Positions 1 through 8,653 of a DNA stretch of 64,000 nt are shown piece after piece. Every line of letters begins with the position of its first letter. Position 1 is the first letter of the stretch. The DNA comes from Flavobacterium ranwuense (lineage in GTDB: Bacteria; Bacteroidota; Bacteroidia; Flavobacteriales; Flavobacteriaceae). Made by a program: the position numbers and the translations under genes. The notes under the pieces are model-generated. The model was not told the DNA's origin. It ran no database searches and saw only the letters and a program-made list of their open reading frames with translations. The stretch is taken from NCBI RefSeq assembly GCF_004349315.1, contig NZ_SMLH01000001.1, positions 930,001-994,000 on the forward strand, read 5' to 3'.

Positions 1-903
1 GATTGCATTGTAGCCAATTCTGCAAATGTTGGTCTTGTCAAAAATTTTGATTTAGTGTTTGTAAGTATCGTTCAATATTTTGGTAATACTAATGGAATTA
101 TTTATGAAGATGTAAATAGGTTATTGATTAGTAATGCGGGTTGGTTTGGGGGAAGTGCACCTCTCGCTAATTCAGGAACGTATGAAAAGTTAGTTGGTAC
201 ATTTTCTTTAGTTACTAAACAAGGAGGTTTTAGTGAAGTTACGGGAACCAGTGTTGGTTTTGACGTGTCTTTAAATCCTATTATTACAGGAGATGCAGTT
301 ATGGAATCCGTCGTTTTTACAGGAGCGCTTTCGGGTGCAGGTGTGTATGTAAAAGCATATACAGTTGGTGGTTATGCAGGATATAATTTTAATAATAATT
401 GGAGTGTACGTTGTCCTGGAATTCCAACTGAAATTGATGCTTCAGCTGCTGGAAATATTTATGATAATAACAATTTAAGCGCAACGACTACAACTGCTAC
501 AACAATAAATACAGGCTATAAAGTCGGAACGAATGTAACAAATAATGCTAATCTTTTTAGAGCAGCATCTACAGTAAGTGGACGTTTGAAGTATACAGGG
601 AAAAAGCCAAGATCTTTTCAAGTAATTACTTCGGTATCATTTCAAGTAGCGCCAGCGAATTTAGGATCAAATACAAATTATGTTTTCTATTTTGCTAAAA
701 TTGGTGCTAATGGTACAACTGTGACTCCTTTGCCGGAAACAGAAACTTTTATCGATACAAATAGTGGTTTCACCCAATCGTTTCCAATTTCAGGGAATGT
801 ATTTTTAAATAAAGATGAGTCCATAGAATTGCATTTAAAAAGGATATCAACTGGAACTACAACAAAATTAGATACTTATTCTTTTAATCTTTCTATAAAA
901 TAA
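1..903 (+). CDS. 3' end of a secreted/structural protein with a TNF/C1q-like jelly-roll C-terminus (5' truncated by window edge)
   Basis: The reading frame is open from base 1 to the TAA at 901-903, so the gene starts outside the window; the internal GTG at 55 is not a convincing start. The visible 300 residues are rich in Thr, Asn, Gly and Ser and nearly lack Cys. The last ~110 residues read as alternating beta strands (SGRLKYTGKKPRSFQVITSV, YVFYFAKIGANG, LNKDESIELHLKRI), a pattern known from C1q/TNF-like jelly rolls of phage fibres and bacterial surface appendages. This is a pattern judgement rather than a family match. No neighbouring phage genes are visible downstream. A hairpin terminator follows directly. 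Function cannot be stated; a phage tail-fibre tip or an exported adhesin-like protein are both possible. Confidence 0.55.
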   Translation, partial: DCIVANSANVGLVKNFDLVFVSIVQYFGNTNGIIYEDVNRLLISNAGWFGGSAPLANSGTYEKLVGTFSLVTKQGGFSEVTGTSVGFDVSLNPIITGDAVMESVVFTGALSGAGVYVKAYTVGGYAGYNFNNNWSVRCPGIPTEIDASAAGNIYDNNNLSATTTTATTINTGYKVGTNVTNNANLFRAASTVSGRLKYTGKKPRSFQVITSVSFQVAPANLGSNTNYVFYFAKIGANGTTVTPLPETETFIDTNSGFTQSFPISGNVFLNKDESIELHLKRISTGTTTKLDTYSFNLSIK

Positions 904-927
904 AAAACATCAATTTATAATTTATTA

Positions 928-970
928 AAAACCGGATTATTTTTTATATTAAATAATGCGGTTTTTTTTT
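928..970 (+). terminator. Rho-independent terminator of the first gene
   Basis: AAAACCGGATTATT (928-941) pairs with AATAATGCGGTTTT (952-965) with one mismatch, and the right arm runs into a T tract. It lies just after the stop of the truncated gene. Confidence 0.8.
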
Positions 971-1080
971 GTATTTCAAAGAATAGGTGCTTTTTTTAAA
1001 TTTAATCAACCGTTAATTTTTAATTAATAAGAAGCCATTTTGATGAATTGTTTTGTTATTTTGTTTAAAATTTTTTTAAA

Positions 1081-2316
1081 ATGATCTTTCGTATCGTATT
1101 CTTGTGCTTAATCCTTCTTATTATTGAGCTTTATACCTTTCAGGTATTAAAAACTTTAATAAAATCAAGGCCAGTTTTGTTTTCAATTCAGCTTATAAGC
1201 CTGGTAGTTTTAGTCTATATTGTCTATTCTTTGATGCAGTTTGACCGAAACTCAGGGCAAACCAAGCAACTGATGGTTATCATGGGGTTGCTGCTTATTG
1301 TTTATGTTCCAAAATTAATTTTGACATTGATATTAATGGGAGAAGACATCTTTAGATTAGGTGTTGGAGCTGTTAACCATTTTGTCAATTATGATAAAAA
1401 TGCAGATTTTTTGAATTCAAGAAGGAAGTTTGTCAGTCAAATAGGATTGGGCCTAGCAGCAGTTCCTTTTTTATCTTTAATTTATGGTGTGACCATAGGA
1501 AAATACAATTATAAAGTAATTAAGCAACGCATTTTTTTTCCTGATTTACCCGATGCTTTTGATGGTTTTACGATCACTCAAATATCAGATGTTCACAGCG
1601 GAAGTTTTGATAATCCGGAGAAAATTAATTATGCAATTGATTTAGTCAACGAACAAAATTCAGACATGATTTTGTTTACCGGTGATATTGTCAATACGGA
1701 TGCTAAAGAAATGCATCCTTGGATAGAAACCTTTAATAGAATTAAAAAACATGAATATGGAAAATATTCGGTTTTAGGGAATCACGATTATGGCGAATAT
1801 ATAACTTGGCCATCAGTGGCGGCCAAAGAAGATAATTTCAAAGCCATTAAAGATTTATATGGACAAATTGGTTTTAAATTAATGCTAAACGAACATACTT
1901 TTATTGAAAAAGGAGGTGCTCAAATTGCATTGGTTGGTGTCGAAAACTGGGGTCATAACTTCAAGCAGGCCGGAGATTTAAATAAAGCTTCAGGGCAGTT
2001 AAAGAAGGAAGATTTTAAGATTTTGATGAGTCATGATCCTTCGCATTGGGAGCATGTAGTGCAACATGATGATAAACATTATCACCTCACGCTTTCGGGT
2101 CATACACACGGAATGCAGTTTGGAATCGAAATTCCAGGATATTTCAAATGGAGTTTGGCACAGTATGTTTACAAACAATGGGCTGGTTTATATGAAAACG
2201 TAGGAAGATACGTTTATGTCAATAGAGGTTTTGGTTTTCATGCCTATCCGGGCAGAGTAGGAATCATGCCAGAAATAACAGTCATTGAACTAAAAAAAGG
2301 TGTTAATGTGGCATAA
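1081..2316 (+). CDS. Membrane-anchored metallophosphoesterase (YaeI/calcineurin-like)
   Basis: 411 residues. Three hydrophobic segments occupy residues 1-90, then a Tat-like run SRRKFVSQIGLGLAA at 113-127 leads into the catalytic domain. The binuclear-metal motifs of calcineurin-like phosphoesterases are all present: SDVH (169-172), GD (201-202), GNHD (233-236), a SHD motif near 318 and GHTHG near 341. The family hydrolyses phosphomonoesters or diesters; members of this architecture are often predicted to act on envelope lipids such as UDP-diacylglucosamine, but that substrate is an inference. The catalytic domain probably faces the periplasm because of the Tat-like stretch. ATG at 1081 is the first start after a long AT-rich gap. 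It is a single gene with 73 bp to the next CDS, which has its own promoter-like box. Confidence 0.85.
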   Translation: MIFRIVFLCLILLIIELYTFQVLKTLIKSRPVLFSIQLISLVVLVYIVYSLMQFDRNSGQTKQLMVIMGLLLIVYVPKLILTLILMGEDIFRLGVGAVNHFVNYDKNADFLNSRRKFVSQIGLGLAAVPFLSLIYGVTIGKYNYKVIKQRIFFPDLPDAFDGFTITQISDVHSGSFDNPEKINYAIDLVNEQNSDMILFTGDIVNTDAKEMHPWIETFNRIKKHEYGKYSVLGNHDYGEYITWPSVAAKEDNFKAIKDLYGQIGFKLMLNEHTFIEKGGAQIALVGVENWGHNFKQAGDLNKASGQLKKEDFKILMSHDPSHWEHVVQHDDKHYHLTLSGHTHGMQFGIEIPGYFKWSLAQYVYKQWAGLYENVGRYVYVNRGFGFHAYPGRVGIMPEITVIELKKGVNVA

Positions 2317-2330
2317 TACGTTAAAAATGC

Positions 2331-2338
2331 TACATTTG
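2331..2338 (+). promoter_or_regulatory. Bacteroidota -7 box (TAnnTTTG) before the thioredoxin-like gene
   Basis: TACATTTG fits the flavobacterial sigma-A -7 consensus TAnnTTTG. No clear TTG -33 box is visible at the usual distance, so support rests on the -7 element and its position 51 bp before the start codon. Confidence 0.45.
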
Positions 2339-2389
2339 TAAAATAAATATCTCTTTTTAGTGAATTTAAAAAATTAAATTTTTGGTTTT

Positions 2390-2686
2390 ATGTCAAAATT
2401 TGGAGAACTTATAAATGCTCAAGTGCCTGTGTTAATAGACTTTTACACAGAATGGAATGAGCCTTCAGTTTCAATGCATCCTGTAATTAGAGATGTAGCA
2501 GCCGCTCTTGGTGATAAAGCAAAAGTCATAAAGATTGATGTGGATAAAAATCAAGAATTAGCTGATGCTTTACGCATTAAAGGCTTGCCTACGTTGATGA
2601 TTTACAAACAAGGTCAAATGATATGGAGACAGTCCGGAGAATTAGATGCGAACACTATTATTAGTATTGTTCAAGAACAATTGTAA
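2390..2686 (+). CDS. Thioredoxin-fold protein lacking the CxxC redox centre
   Basis: 98 residues, the normal length of a stand-alone thioredoxin, and no signal peptide, so cytoplasmic. The fold landmarks are present: VLIDFYTEW (strand 3), KVIKIDVDKNQELADALRIK and the cis-proline segment GLPTLMIYKQG. Where active thioredoxins have WCGPC, this protein reads WNEPS; both cysteines are absent and there is no other cysteine in the chain. It therefore cannot act as a dithiol reductase. It could be a binding or adaptor protein, or a chaperone-like derivative of thioredoxin. The gene is convergent with the polysaccharide deacetylase gene, with only 6 bp between the two stop codons and no terminator in between. 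Confidence 0.85.
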   Translation: MSKFGELINAQVPVLIDFYTEWNEPSVSMHPVIRDVAAALGDKAKVIKIDVDKNQELADALRIKGLPTLMIYKQGQMIWRQSGELDANTIISIVQEQL

Positions 2687-2692
2687 CGGATT

Positions 2693-3343
2693 TCAGTACA
2701 ACACCTCACAATTAAAATTATTTTCTTTTAAGTAAGCTAATGTTTTAGGCAATACGTATTCTAAGTTTTTGAAGGCTTTTATACTATCGTGAAAAACAAT
2801 AATGCTGCCAGGTTTTACATTTGGTAACACATTATCCAAACATTGTTCTTTTGATATTGTTGTGTCAAAATCAGCACTTAGGACGTCCCACATAATTATT
2901 TTGTAACCCAGCTTTCGGAGTTTTCTGGATTGAGATACTTTTAACTTGCCGTATGGCGGACGGAATATTTCAGATTTTAGATTGTTAGTACTATTTTTTT
3001 GAATAGCTGCTTCGCATTGTTTAGTGTTTTCAATATAGGCTTCAGTTGAAGTTTTCCAACCGTTCAAATGATTAAAAGTGTGATTTCCTATGGAATGACC
3101 TGCGCTAATTACCTTTTTGAATATTTCGGGGTTTTTATCAATATTATCTCCAATACAAAAAAAAGTAGCTTTTACATTGTGCTTTTTTAATTCATTCAAA
3201 ACCCATTCTGTAATTCCTGGAATAGGTCCATCGTCAAATGTGAGGTAGACTGAATTACTGCTTCCGGTATTGGAAACATCCCAAGTATAATTAGAGAATA
3301 TTTTTTTTATAATCCAATTCGTCTTTATCCAGTAAAGTTTCAT
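2693..3343 (-). CDS. Polysaccharide deacetylase family protein (NodB homology, CE4-like)
   Basis: 216 residues. NodB-domain motifs are in order: TFDDGP (35-40, catalytic base and metal Asp), GNHTFNH with metal-binding His88 and His92 (86-92), RPPYG (128-132), MWDVLSADF and IVFHDS near the C-terminus. These are the five CE4 motifs, so metal-dependent de-N-acetylation of a polysaccharide or peptidoglycan-type substrate is expected. The N-terminus has only a weak hydrophobic stretch (residues 1-20), so it may be membrane-associated or cytoplasmic; export is not clear. The 5' end lies 83 bp from the GT117 gene on the same strand, with that gene's terminator in between, so the two are probably separate units. 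Confidence 0.88.
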   Translation of the reverse strand: MKLYWIKTNWIIKKIFSNYTWDVSNTGSSNSVYLTFDDGPIPGITEWVLNELKKHNVKATFFCIGDNIDKNPEIFKKVISAGHSIGNHTFNHLNGWKTSTEAYIENTKQCEAAIQKNSTNNLKSEIFRPPYGKLKVSQSRKLRKLGYKIIMWDVLSADFDTTISKEQCLDNVLPNVKPGSIIVFHDSIKAFKNLEYVLPKTLAYLKENNFNCEVLY

Positions 3344-3360
3344 TTTTTAGTTTTAAAATT

Positions 3361-3393
3361 AAAAAAAAATAGCGACATTTTTCAATATCGCTA
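3361..3393 (-). terminator. Terminator of the GT117 gene
   Basis: On the minus strand TAGCGA...TCGCTA (arms at 3388-3393 and 3370-3375) forms a stem followed by nine T, 33 bases after the stop codon of the DUF2723 gene. Confidence 0.7.
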
Positions 3394-3425
3394 CCTTTTC
3401 TAATCAGAATCTTTTTTGTTTGAAG

Positions 3426-6400
3426 TTATTCTTTTTCGCGTCCAAAGCGGTCAAACATTTTAATGTAAGTATTGAATACAATTCTATTTTTGTTATAGAA
3501 ATCTAAATCGCCATTTTCTTTCATTACAGTTAAAAGACTTCTGTATCGCTCAATATCAGTGATGATAGGAATGGCAATACTAGTTTGCTCAGAAGATTTT
3601 AAATTGCCATAATAATTAAGGTTCTCTCTATACTTTAGGATTAATTTGTCCAACAATTGTTGTGCTTTTAATTTCTCGTCGATTTTATAATATCCGTCAG
3701 CAAAAGGTTCTACTAATGAATAATAGTCGAAATACTCCAAAGGCATTTTTGTCATAGCCAAATCGATAATGTTTTTTGCTTTGTCTTTTTGGCCTTCAAT
3801 AATTAACTGATTCATTAATCTGGAAAGGTTTGCTCTATAGGTTATGCTGTTTCTACGAGTTTCTGGGTCGTGATAGATAGTACTGCTTTCGCCATTACCC
3901 CAATCCCATTTCATTACTTTTGCATACATTTTATCAGAATCTATTTGTCCCATATTAAGAGGACTTGCGTCTTTTGGTAAAACTGTTCTTATTGGAACCA
4001 GTTTGTAAACCATTCCTTCTAATTGAAGGTATTCTTTCATCCAGATATAATCTTCATTATCAAATGCGCCACCGCTAAAATAGATTGGTCTTTTCCAATT
4101 GTTATTAGCAACAATGTCAAGCATCATCAATCTGTTTTTGTACAATGCATTTCCTTTGATGTCCAAATCAATGTAAGGGACAATAGAATCGTTGAGTTTA
4201 GGATTAACTACTTTGTTTTTTATAATTATATTTTTGTCAACAGGAATTCGAATCTTGTTAGTAGGGTAAAAATGGATTGTTTGTCCATTTTGCATGTCTA
4301 CAGTTGATTTTGGGTTTTTGATAAAATTGATGAAGTCTTTTATATCCCAACGACTTTCAATTTTTGGAATGTGAGCTACATAATCCAGTTTGTCTCCCAC
4401 ATATTGATCGTGTGTAAATGAAATAGGCAAGGGATCTGATTCGTATGTTTTAGTTTTCATCTGATCGATGTACCAATCCGTCATGAAAAGGCTCGTGTTC
4501 ACAATTTTGACATCCGTTCTTACTTTTTCAATCTCTTGTGCGTACCAAAGCGGGAACGTGTCATTATCGCCAATAGTGAATAAAATTGCGTCTGGATCGC
4601 AGGATTCCAAATATGCTTTTGCCATTGCTACTGCAGTAGATTTACCAGAACGATCGTGATCATCCCAGTTTTGAGAAGCCATAAGAACTGGTGCTGCCAA
4701 TAAACTGGCTGCAATGATAATAGGACCTGCCAGTTTTGGAGTTAAATATTTCGTGACACTTTCGTACAATGCATAAACACCGAAGCCTATCCAAATGGCA
4801 AATACATAGAAGGAACCTACTAGAGCGTAATCCCTTTCTCTAGGTTCGAAAGGTCTTTCGTTTAAGTAGATTTTCAGCGCTATTCCCGTAAAAAGGAATA
4901 AGGCGAGTAATACATAGAAGCTTTTTAAATCCTTATTAGCGTGATACATTAAACCGATTAAGCCGAGAATAAATGGCAGAAAGAAATACACATTTCGACC
5001 TTTGTTATTCAATACATCCGAAGGTAGATTGTCTTGACTTCCTAAATGTAATTCATCTATGAATGTTATGCCGCTAAGCCAGTTGCCATCCAGATAGTCG
5101 TATTTCCCCTGAATATCATTTTGTCTGCCAACAAAATTCCACATCAAATATCTCCAGTACATGTAACCAAACTGGTATTCAACCATGAACCCTAAATTGT
5201 CAGCAGTTGTAGGTTTTTCAACAATTAAATAATCACCATAACTTTTCAGGAACGTAACATAACCTTCGTTGTCAATTTGTTTTTGAGCGTAGGCTTGTCT
5301 GAATTCAGTAACTATTTTTTCGGTTTCGTTTTTTAATTGAGCAATCGCTTTGTTGTAATCTTCCTCGCTCAATTGACTCGGATCTATACCGTATTTGGCT
5401 AAATCATCCTCATATGGATAATCAGGATTTAATCTGAATTGAGGTGGATTTGTAAAATTCATGTAGTTTTCGATGTGATCACCGCTCCACATTCTTGGCA
5501 AAATAGTTTTTTGATTATTATCTGTGTTTTGCTCAGCATTTTTGAAATTATTCGTAATACTGTATTTTCCAGTTTTGTAATCTCTTTCGTAATTGGGAGC
5601 TTTGTCCAGATAAGGATTGTTTTTGTCTAAACCAGCGAAAGCTTCTGTGTATTGAGGTCCATAAAACAAAGGATTTATACCGTATTGTTCTCTATTGTAG
5701 TACGCAAGAACTTCAGCTGCATCCGATGGCTTGTTTTCGTTGATTACGGTATTTGCATTTGCTCTGATGGGCAACATCATCCATGTAGAGAAACCAATTA
5801 AAATAAATAATATACAAAGGATTATAGTATTGTAGAGTACGAAGCCTTTTTGTTTGGTGTATTTTAATCCAAAGTAAAAGAAAGCAATTAAGACTAATGC
5901 AACAAAAATAGTCCCCGAGTCAAACGGTAATCCTAAACTGTTGACCATGAAAATTTCGGTTTTACCAAAGAATCCCATAGTCATAGGGAGTAGTAATTTG
6001 AATATAAATAATAGAATGGCGATAACAACAGCATTTGCAATGATGAAATTTTTGAGGGTAACTACTTTATAGTTTTTGAAAAAGTAAAGGAAACCTATCG
6101 CTGGAATTGTTAATAAAGCCATGAAATGGACTCCGAATGAAAGTCCAACAACAAGAGAAATGATTAATAGCCATCTGTTTCCTCTAGGTTTGTCCATGTC
6201 TTGTTCCCAGCGTAAACCCAGCCAAAATAACAAGGCAATAAATAAAGATGCCATGGCGTACACTTCGGCTTCTACGGCATTAAACCAAAAACTATCCGAA
6301 AAAGTGTAGGCTAAAGCTCCAACAAATGAACTTCCAAGAATAACAATATCATTGTTTTTATTTGTTTGCTCCGCCTGTTCGCCTTTTTGGCTCGGGTCAG

Positions 6401-6737
6401 AAAATCTTGAAATCAGTTTCTTTAAAATTATAGATGAAGACCAAAATAAAAATAAAATGGTAAATGCACTCGAGAATACAGACATCATATTCACCATTAA
6501 AGCAATTTTTGTGTCATCTGAAGCAAACATGGCGAAAAATGCACCAATCATCTGGTATAAAGGCGCTCCGGGAGGATGGCCTACTTCAAGTTTTGCTGCT
6601 GTGGCAATGTACTCGCCACAATCCCAAAAACTCATGGTGGGTTCAACAGTTAAAGTGTATGTTAATAATGCTATTCCAAATGTAAACCAACCAATAATTG
6701 TATTCCATTTATTGAAATTGAATGCTGCTTTATCCAT
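3426..6737 (-). CDS. DUF2723 / GT117-family polytopic membrane glycosyltransferase
   Basis: 1103 residues. The N-terminus carries the DUF2723 signature: VEPTMSFWDCGEYI followed by GHPPGAPLYQ near residues 30-60, an arrangement like the acidic first loop of GT-C mannosyltransferases. Many hydrophobic helices lie at about 15-330 and again at 620-720, with a soluble loop between (340-560) and a long soluble C-terminus (about 760-1103). The family is typical of Bacteroidota and classed as GT117; a role in protein O-glycosylation or envelope glycan transfer with a lipid-linked donor is inferred from the GT-C architecture, not shown here. It is transcribed alone. Several long antisense frames across it are shadows of this gene. 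Confidence 0.88.
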   Translation of the reverse strand: MDKAAFNFNKWNTIIGWFTFGIALLTYTLTVEPTMSFWDCGEYIATAAKLEVGHPPGAPLYQMIGAFFAMFASDDTKIALMVNMMSVFSSAFTILFLFWSSSIILKKLISRFSDPSQKGEQAEQTNKNNDIVILGSSFVGALAYTFSDSFWFNAVEAEVYAMASLFIALLFWLGLRWEQDMDKPRGNRWLLIISLVVGLSFGVHFMALLTIPAIGFLYFFKNYKVVTLKNFIIANAVVIAILLFIFKLLLPMTMGFFGKTEIFMVNSLGLPFDSGTIFVALVLIAFFYFGLKYTKQKGFVLYNTIILCILFILIGFSTWMMLPIRANANTVINENKPSDAAEVLAYYNREQYGINPLFYGPQYTEAFAGLDKNNPYLDKAPNYERDYKTGKYSITNNFKNAEQNTDNNQKTILPRMWSGDHIENYMNFTNPPQFRLNPDYPYEDDLAKYGIDPSQLSEEDYNKAIAQLKNETEKIVTEFRQAYAQKQIDNEGYVTFLKSYGDYLIVEKPTTADNLGFMVEYQFGYMYWRYLMWNFVGRQNDIQGKYDYLDGNWLSGITFIDELHLGSQDNLPSDVLNNKGRNVYFFLPFILGLIGLMYHANKDLKSFYVLLALFLFTGIALKIYLNERPFEPRERDYALVGSFYVFAIWIGFGVYALYESVTKYLTPKLAGPIIIAASLLAAPVLMASQNWDDHDRSGKSTAVAMAKAYLESCDPDAILFTIGDNDTFPLWYAQEIEKVRTDVKIVNTSLFMTDWYIDQMKTKTYESDPLPISFTHDQYVGDKLDYVAHIPKIESRWDIKDFINFIKNPKSTVDMQNGQTIHFYPTNKIRIPVDKNIIIKNKVVNPKLNDSIVPYIDLDIKGNALYKNRLMMLDIVANNNWKRPIYFSGGAFDNEDYIWMKEYLQLEGMVYKLVPIRTVLPKDASPLNMGQIDSDKMYAKVMKWDWGNGESSTIYHDPETRRNSITYRANLSRLMNQLIIEGQKDKAKNIIDLAMTKMPLEYFDYYSLVEPFADGYYKIDEKLKAQQLLDKLILKYRENLNYYGNLKSSEQTSIAIPIITDIERYRSLLTVMKENGDLDFYNKNRIVFNTYIKMFDRFGREKE

Positions 6738-6925
6738 GTACTAAAATTTAATTTAATTTTGAGTTACAAAGAAAATGTTTTTTTGTTTAACCTTGATAGC
6801 ATTAACAATATTTTCTGGAAAAGTATTACATTTCAATAACACATTGATTGTAAAGGTTTTTTGTGATTTTTTGATGTTGTTTTGAATTTTTAATAAATTT
6901 TTTTTCATAAAAAGACGAAATAAAT

Positions 6926-6955
6926 TTGTACAAACTAAAATTTATTTTAAATTTG
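6926..6955 (+). promoter_or_regulatory. Promoter of tRNA-Gln
   Basis: TTG (6926-6928), 19 bp, then TAAATTTG (6948-6955) matches the Bacteroidota -33/-7 consensus (TTTG and TAnnTTTG). The predicted start of transcription near 6959 lies about 17 bases before the mature tRNA. Confidence 0.7.
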
Positions 6956-6975
6956 CACTCGCTTAGCAGCAATGC

Positions 6976-7046
6976 TGGTCTATGGTGTAATGGTAACACA
7001 ACTGTTTTTGGTGCAGTCGTTCAAGGTTCGAGTCCTTGTAGACCAA
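6976..7046 (+). tRNA. tRNA-Gln (anticodon UUG)
   Basis: A complete cloverleaf can be drawn: acceptor TGGTCTA/TAGACCA (6976-6982 with 7039-7045), a short D arm around TAATGGTAA, anticodon stem ACTGT/GCAGT enclosing loop TTTTGGT with anticodon TTG at 7008-7010, and T arm CAAGG-TTCGAGT-CCTTG. The discriminator is A7046. CCA is not encoded and must be added by the CCA-adding enzyme. The gene is monocistronic, between its own promoter and terminator. Confidence 0.95.
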
Positions 7047-7050
7047 CGTA

Positions 7051-7079
7051 AAACCTCTCATTTATTGAGAGGTTTTTTT
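7051..7079 (+). terminator. Terminator of tRNA-Gln
   Basis: AAACCTCTCA (7051-7060), 5-base loop, TGAGAGGTTT (7066-7075) and a T tract, starting four bases after the tRNA. Confidence 0.9.
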
Positions 7080-7173
7080 ATGCAATAAATCCAGCAGATT
7101 GTTTTTGGAGTTTAATTTACTGAAATGCCTATGATAAGCTGAGGGGAGTTGAGTTTGGACTGTTTTGATTTAA

Positions 7174-7998
7174 TTAAATCTTGAAAGTTATTACTGGTTT
7201 GATCGTGTGGTTTACTAAGTCTTCACTAATGCTTCCATTGAAAAAATGAGCAAATCCAGTTCTTCCGTGTGTGCAAAGACCTATTAAATCAGCATCAATG
7301 CTATTGGAGAAATTGATAATTCCATTTTCTATATTAACGTCATTGTAAATGTGTGTAGAGTAGTTTTCGATATCAAAAGAGGCGGTAAATTTTTTCATTA
7401 TTTCCTCGGACATTTTGGTAGTTTTAAAACTATTGGGAGTGCATATCATGACTAAGTATAAATTTGCATTAAATATTTTGGCAAATTCTATCATTTTTTT
7501 GAAAGGTTTTTTGGTTTCTTTCGAAAAATCAGAGGCAAATACAAAGTTGTTGAATTTAAAGTCATGAATGTTCTTTTTTATAACCAGTACCGGAATTTCT
7601 GAGAGTCGTACCACTTTTTCGGTATTGGATCCGATGAGTACTTCTTCGATGCCTGAAGTTCCATGGGAGCCCATTACAATTAAATCAATTTGATTTTTTC
7701 TGTTAAACGATAAAATGCCGCTAAAGGCTCTTTCGAATTGTACAGATGCATTTACTGAAATTCCGTTTAAATAGGGTTGTTCCTTGATTTTTTGGAGTGT
7801 TTCGTTTGCTTTTTTTATAAACAACATCACTTCGGGGATGCTGCTTCCGCCGGTTACTGCGTCATTCATCTGGTTAGGCAATTCTAATAAATGCAACAAA
7901 AAGATTTCGCAATTATTTTTTTTTGCAATTATGGCGGCCACTTTTAATGCGTGTTCTGCATGTTCGGAAAAATCGGTAGGGACTAAAATTCGTTTCAT
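7174..7998 (-). CDS. Universal stress protein with two tandem UspA domains
   Basis: 274 residues, no signal peptide. Domain 1 (1-~143) opens with RILVPTDFSEHAEHALKVA and closes with the nucleotide-binding run MGSHGTSGIEEVLIGSNTEKV, the G-x2-G / G-S/T pattern of ATP-binding Usp proteins. Domain 2 (~144-274) opens with FVFASDFSKET and has the related run THGRTGFAHFFNGSISEDLV. Tandem-domain Usp proteins usually respond to energy or stress state; the target is unknown. It is transcribed away from the rimP operon, and the two share a 177 bp intergenic region. Nothing odd except that the second domain is more divergent in its first half. Confidence 0.9.
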   Translation of the reverse strand: MKRILVPTDFSEHAEHALKVAAIIAKKNNCEIFLLHLLELPNQMNDAVTGGSSIPEVMLFIKKANETLQKIKEQPYLNGISVNASVQFERAFSGILSFNRKNQIDLIVMGSHGTSGIEEVLIGSNTEKVVRLSEIPVLVIKKNIHDFKFNNFVFASDFSKETKKPFKKMIEFAKIFNANLYLVMICTPNSFKTTKMSEEIMKKFTASFDIENYSTHIYNDVNIENGIINFSNSIDADLIGLCTHGRTGFAHFFNGSISEDLVNHTIKPVITFKI

Positions 7999-8104
7999 AA
8001 CTATAAAGCGTTAAATTATGATGAAAAGTGCTATTTTAATACTACATTAAAGATAAGAAATTATTTTACAGCAATCGATTATTTTAGTTTATAAAAAAAA
8101 ACAC

Positions 8105-8112
8105 TATATTTG
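8105..8112 (+). promoter_or_regulatory. -7 box of the rimP-nusA-infB operon
   Basis: TATATTTG matches TAnnTTTG. The predicted start near 8116 gives a leader of about 60 nt that contains the hairpin at 8141-8166. No good -33 TTG is visible at the usual spacing. Confidence 0.55.
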
Positions 8113-8140
8113 CACCGTTATTTATTAAAATCTAGATAAT

Positions 8141-8166
8141 GAGGGGACTAAATGTCCCCTCTTTTT
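8141..8166 (+). promoter_or_regulatory. Terminator-like hairpin in the rimP leader (possible attenuator)
   Basis: GAGGGGAC (8141-8148), loop TAAAT, GTCCCCTC (8154-8161) and five T. This perfect 8-bp GC-rich stem with a U tract has the form of an intrinsic terminator, yet it sits between the promoter box and the rimP start at 8176. Since the operon encodes NusA, which modulates intrinsic termination, feedback attenuation is a reasonable inference. Confidence 0.6.
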
Positions 8167-8175
8167 ATAAAAAAT

Positions 8176-8640
8176 ATGACATTTAAAGAAAAAGTAAATA
8201 CGTTGCTGACGGAAGGCTTATTAGAAAAGCCATCAATCTTTTTGATAGACCTTGTTATCACTGATGCTTTCAAAGTTATAGTGACTTTGGATGGAGATAA
8301 TGGAGTAGCTCTTCAGGATTGTATAGATGTAAGTAGATTCATAGATAGTAATTTAGACAGAGAGGAACAGGATTACTCTTTAGAAGTTGCTTCAGTAGGA
8401 GTTGGATCTCCGTTGAAATTAGTAAGACAATACAAGAAAAATATAGGTCGAACATTGATTGTGAAGACTTCGGCTGAAATTATTGAAGCAGAATTAGTGG
8501 ATGCTAATGATGATTTTGTAATTTTGTCTTGGAAAGCAAGAGAGCCAAAAAAGATAGGAAAAGGGAAAGAAACAGTTCAAAAAGAACTTAAATTGCCTTA
8601 CGTAGATATAAAAGAAGCAATTGTTACAGTAACATTTTAA
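8176..8640 (+). CDS. rimP: Ribosome maturation factor RimP
   Basis: 154 residues from ATG 8176. The upstream in-frame ATG at 8152 lies inside the leader hairpin and would add eight residues (MSPLFIKN) that are not part of the family, so 8176 is preferred. The protein has the RimP N-domain pattern ([30 protein letters not shown], ending in [12 protein letters not shown], the family's usual VSSPG region) and a small C-terminal SH3-like barrel (about 80-154). RimP assists 30S subunit maturation in the cytoplasm. It is the first gene of the conserved rimP-nusA-infB operon, 13 bp before nusA. The usual SSPG is replaced by VGSP, a mild divergence also plausible for Bacteroidota. Confidence 0.93.
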   Translation: MTFKEKVNTLLTEGLLEKPSIFLIDLVITDAFKVIVTLDGDNGVALQDCIDVSRFIDSNLDREEQDYSLEVASVGVGSPLKLVRQYKKNIGRTLIVKTSAEIIEAELVDANDDFVILSWKAREPKKIGKGKETVQKELKLPYVDIKEAIVTVTF

Positions 8641-8653
8641 TTAAAGAATTCGC

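Noticed and set aside
4023..6744. Several open frames on the plus strand opposite the GT117 gene (up to 130 codons)
   Set aside because: They are antisense to a long gene with clear family motifs, have no domain signal and no promoter-like box.
8152..8175. Upstream ATG (8152) as the rimP start
   Set aside because: It lies within the leader hairpin and adds residues not found in the family; ATG 8176 starts at the family's normal N-terminus.
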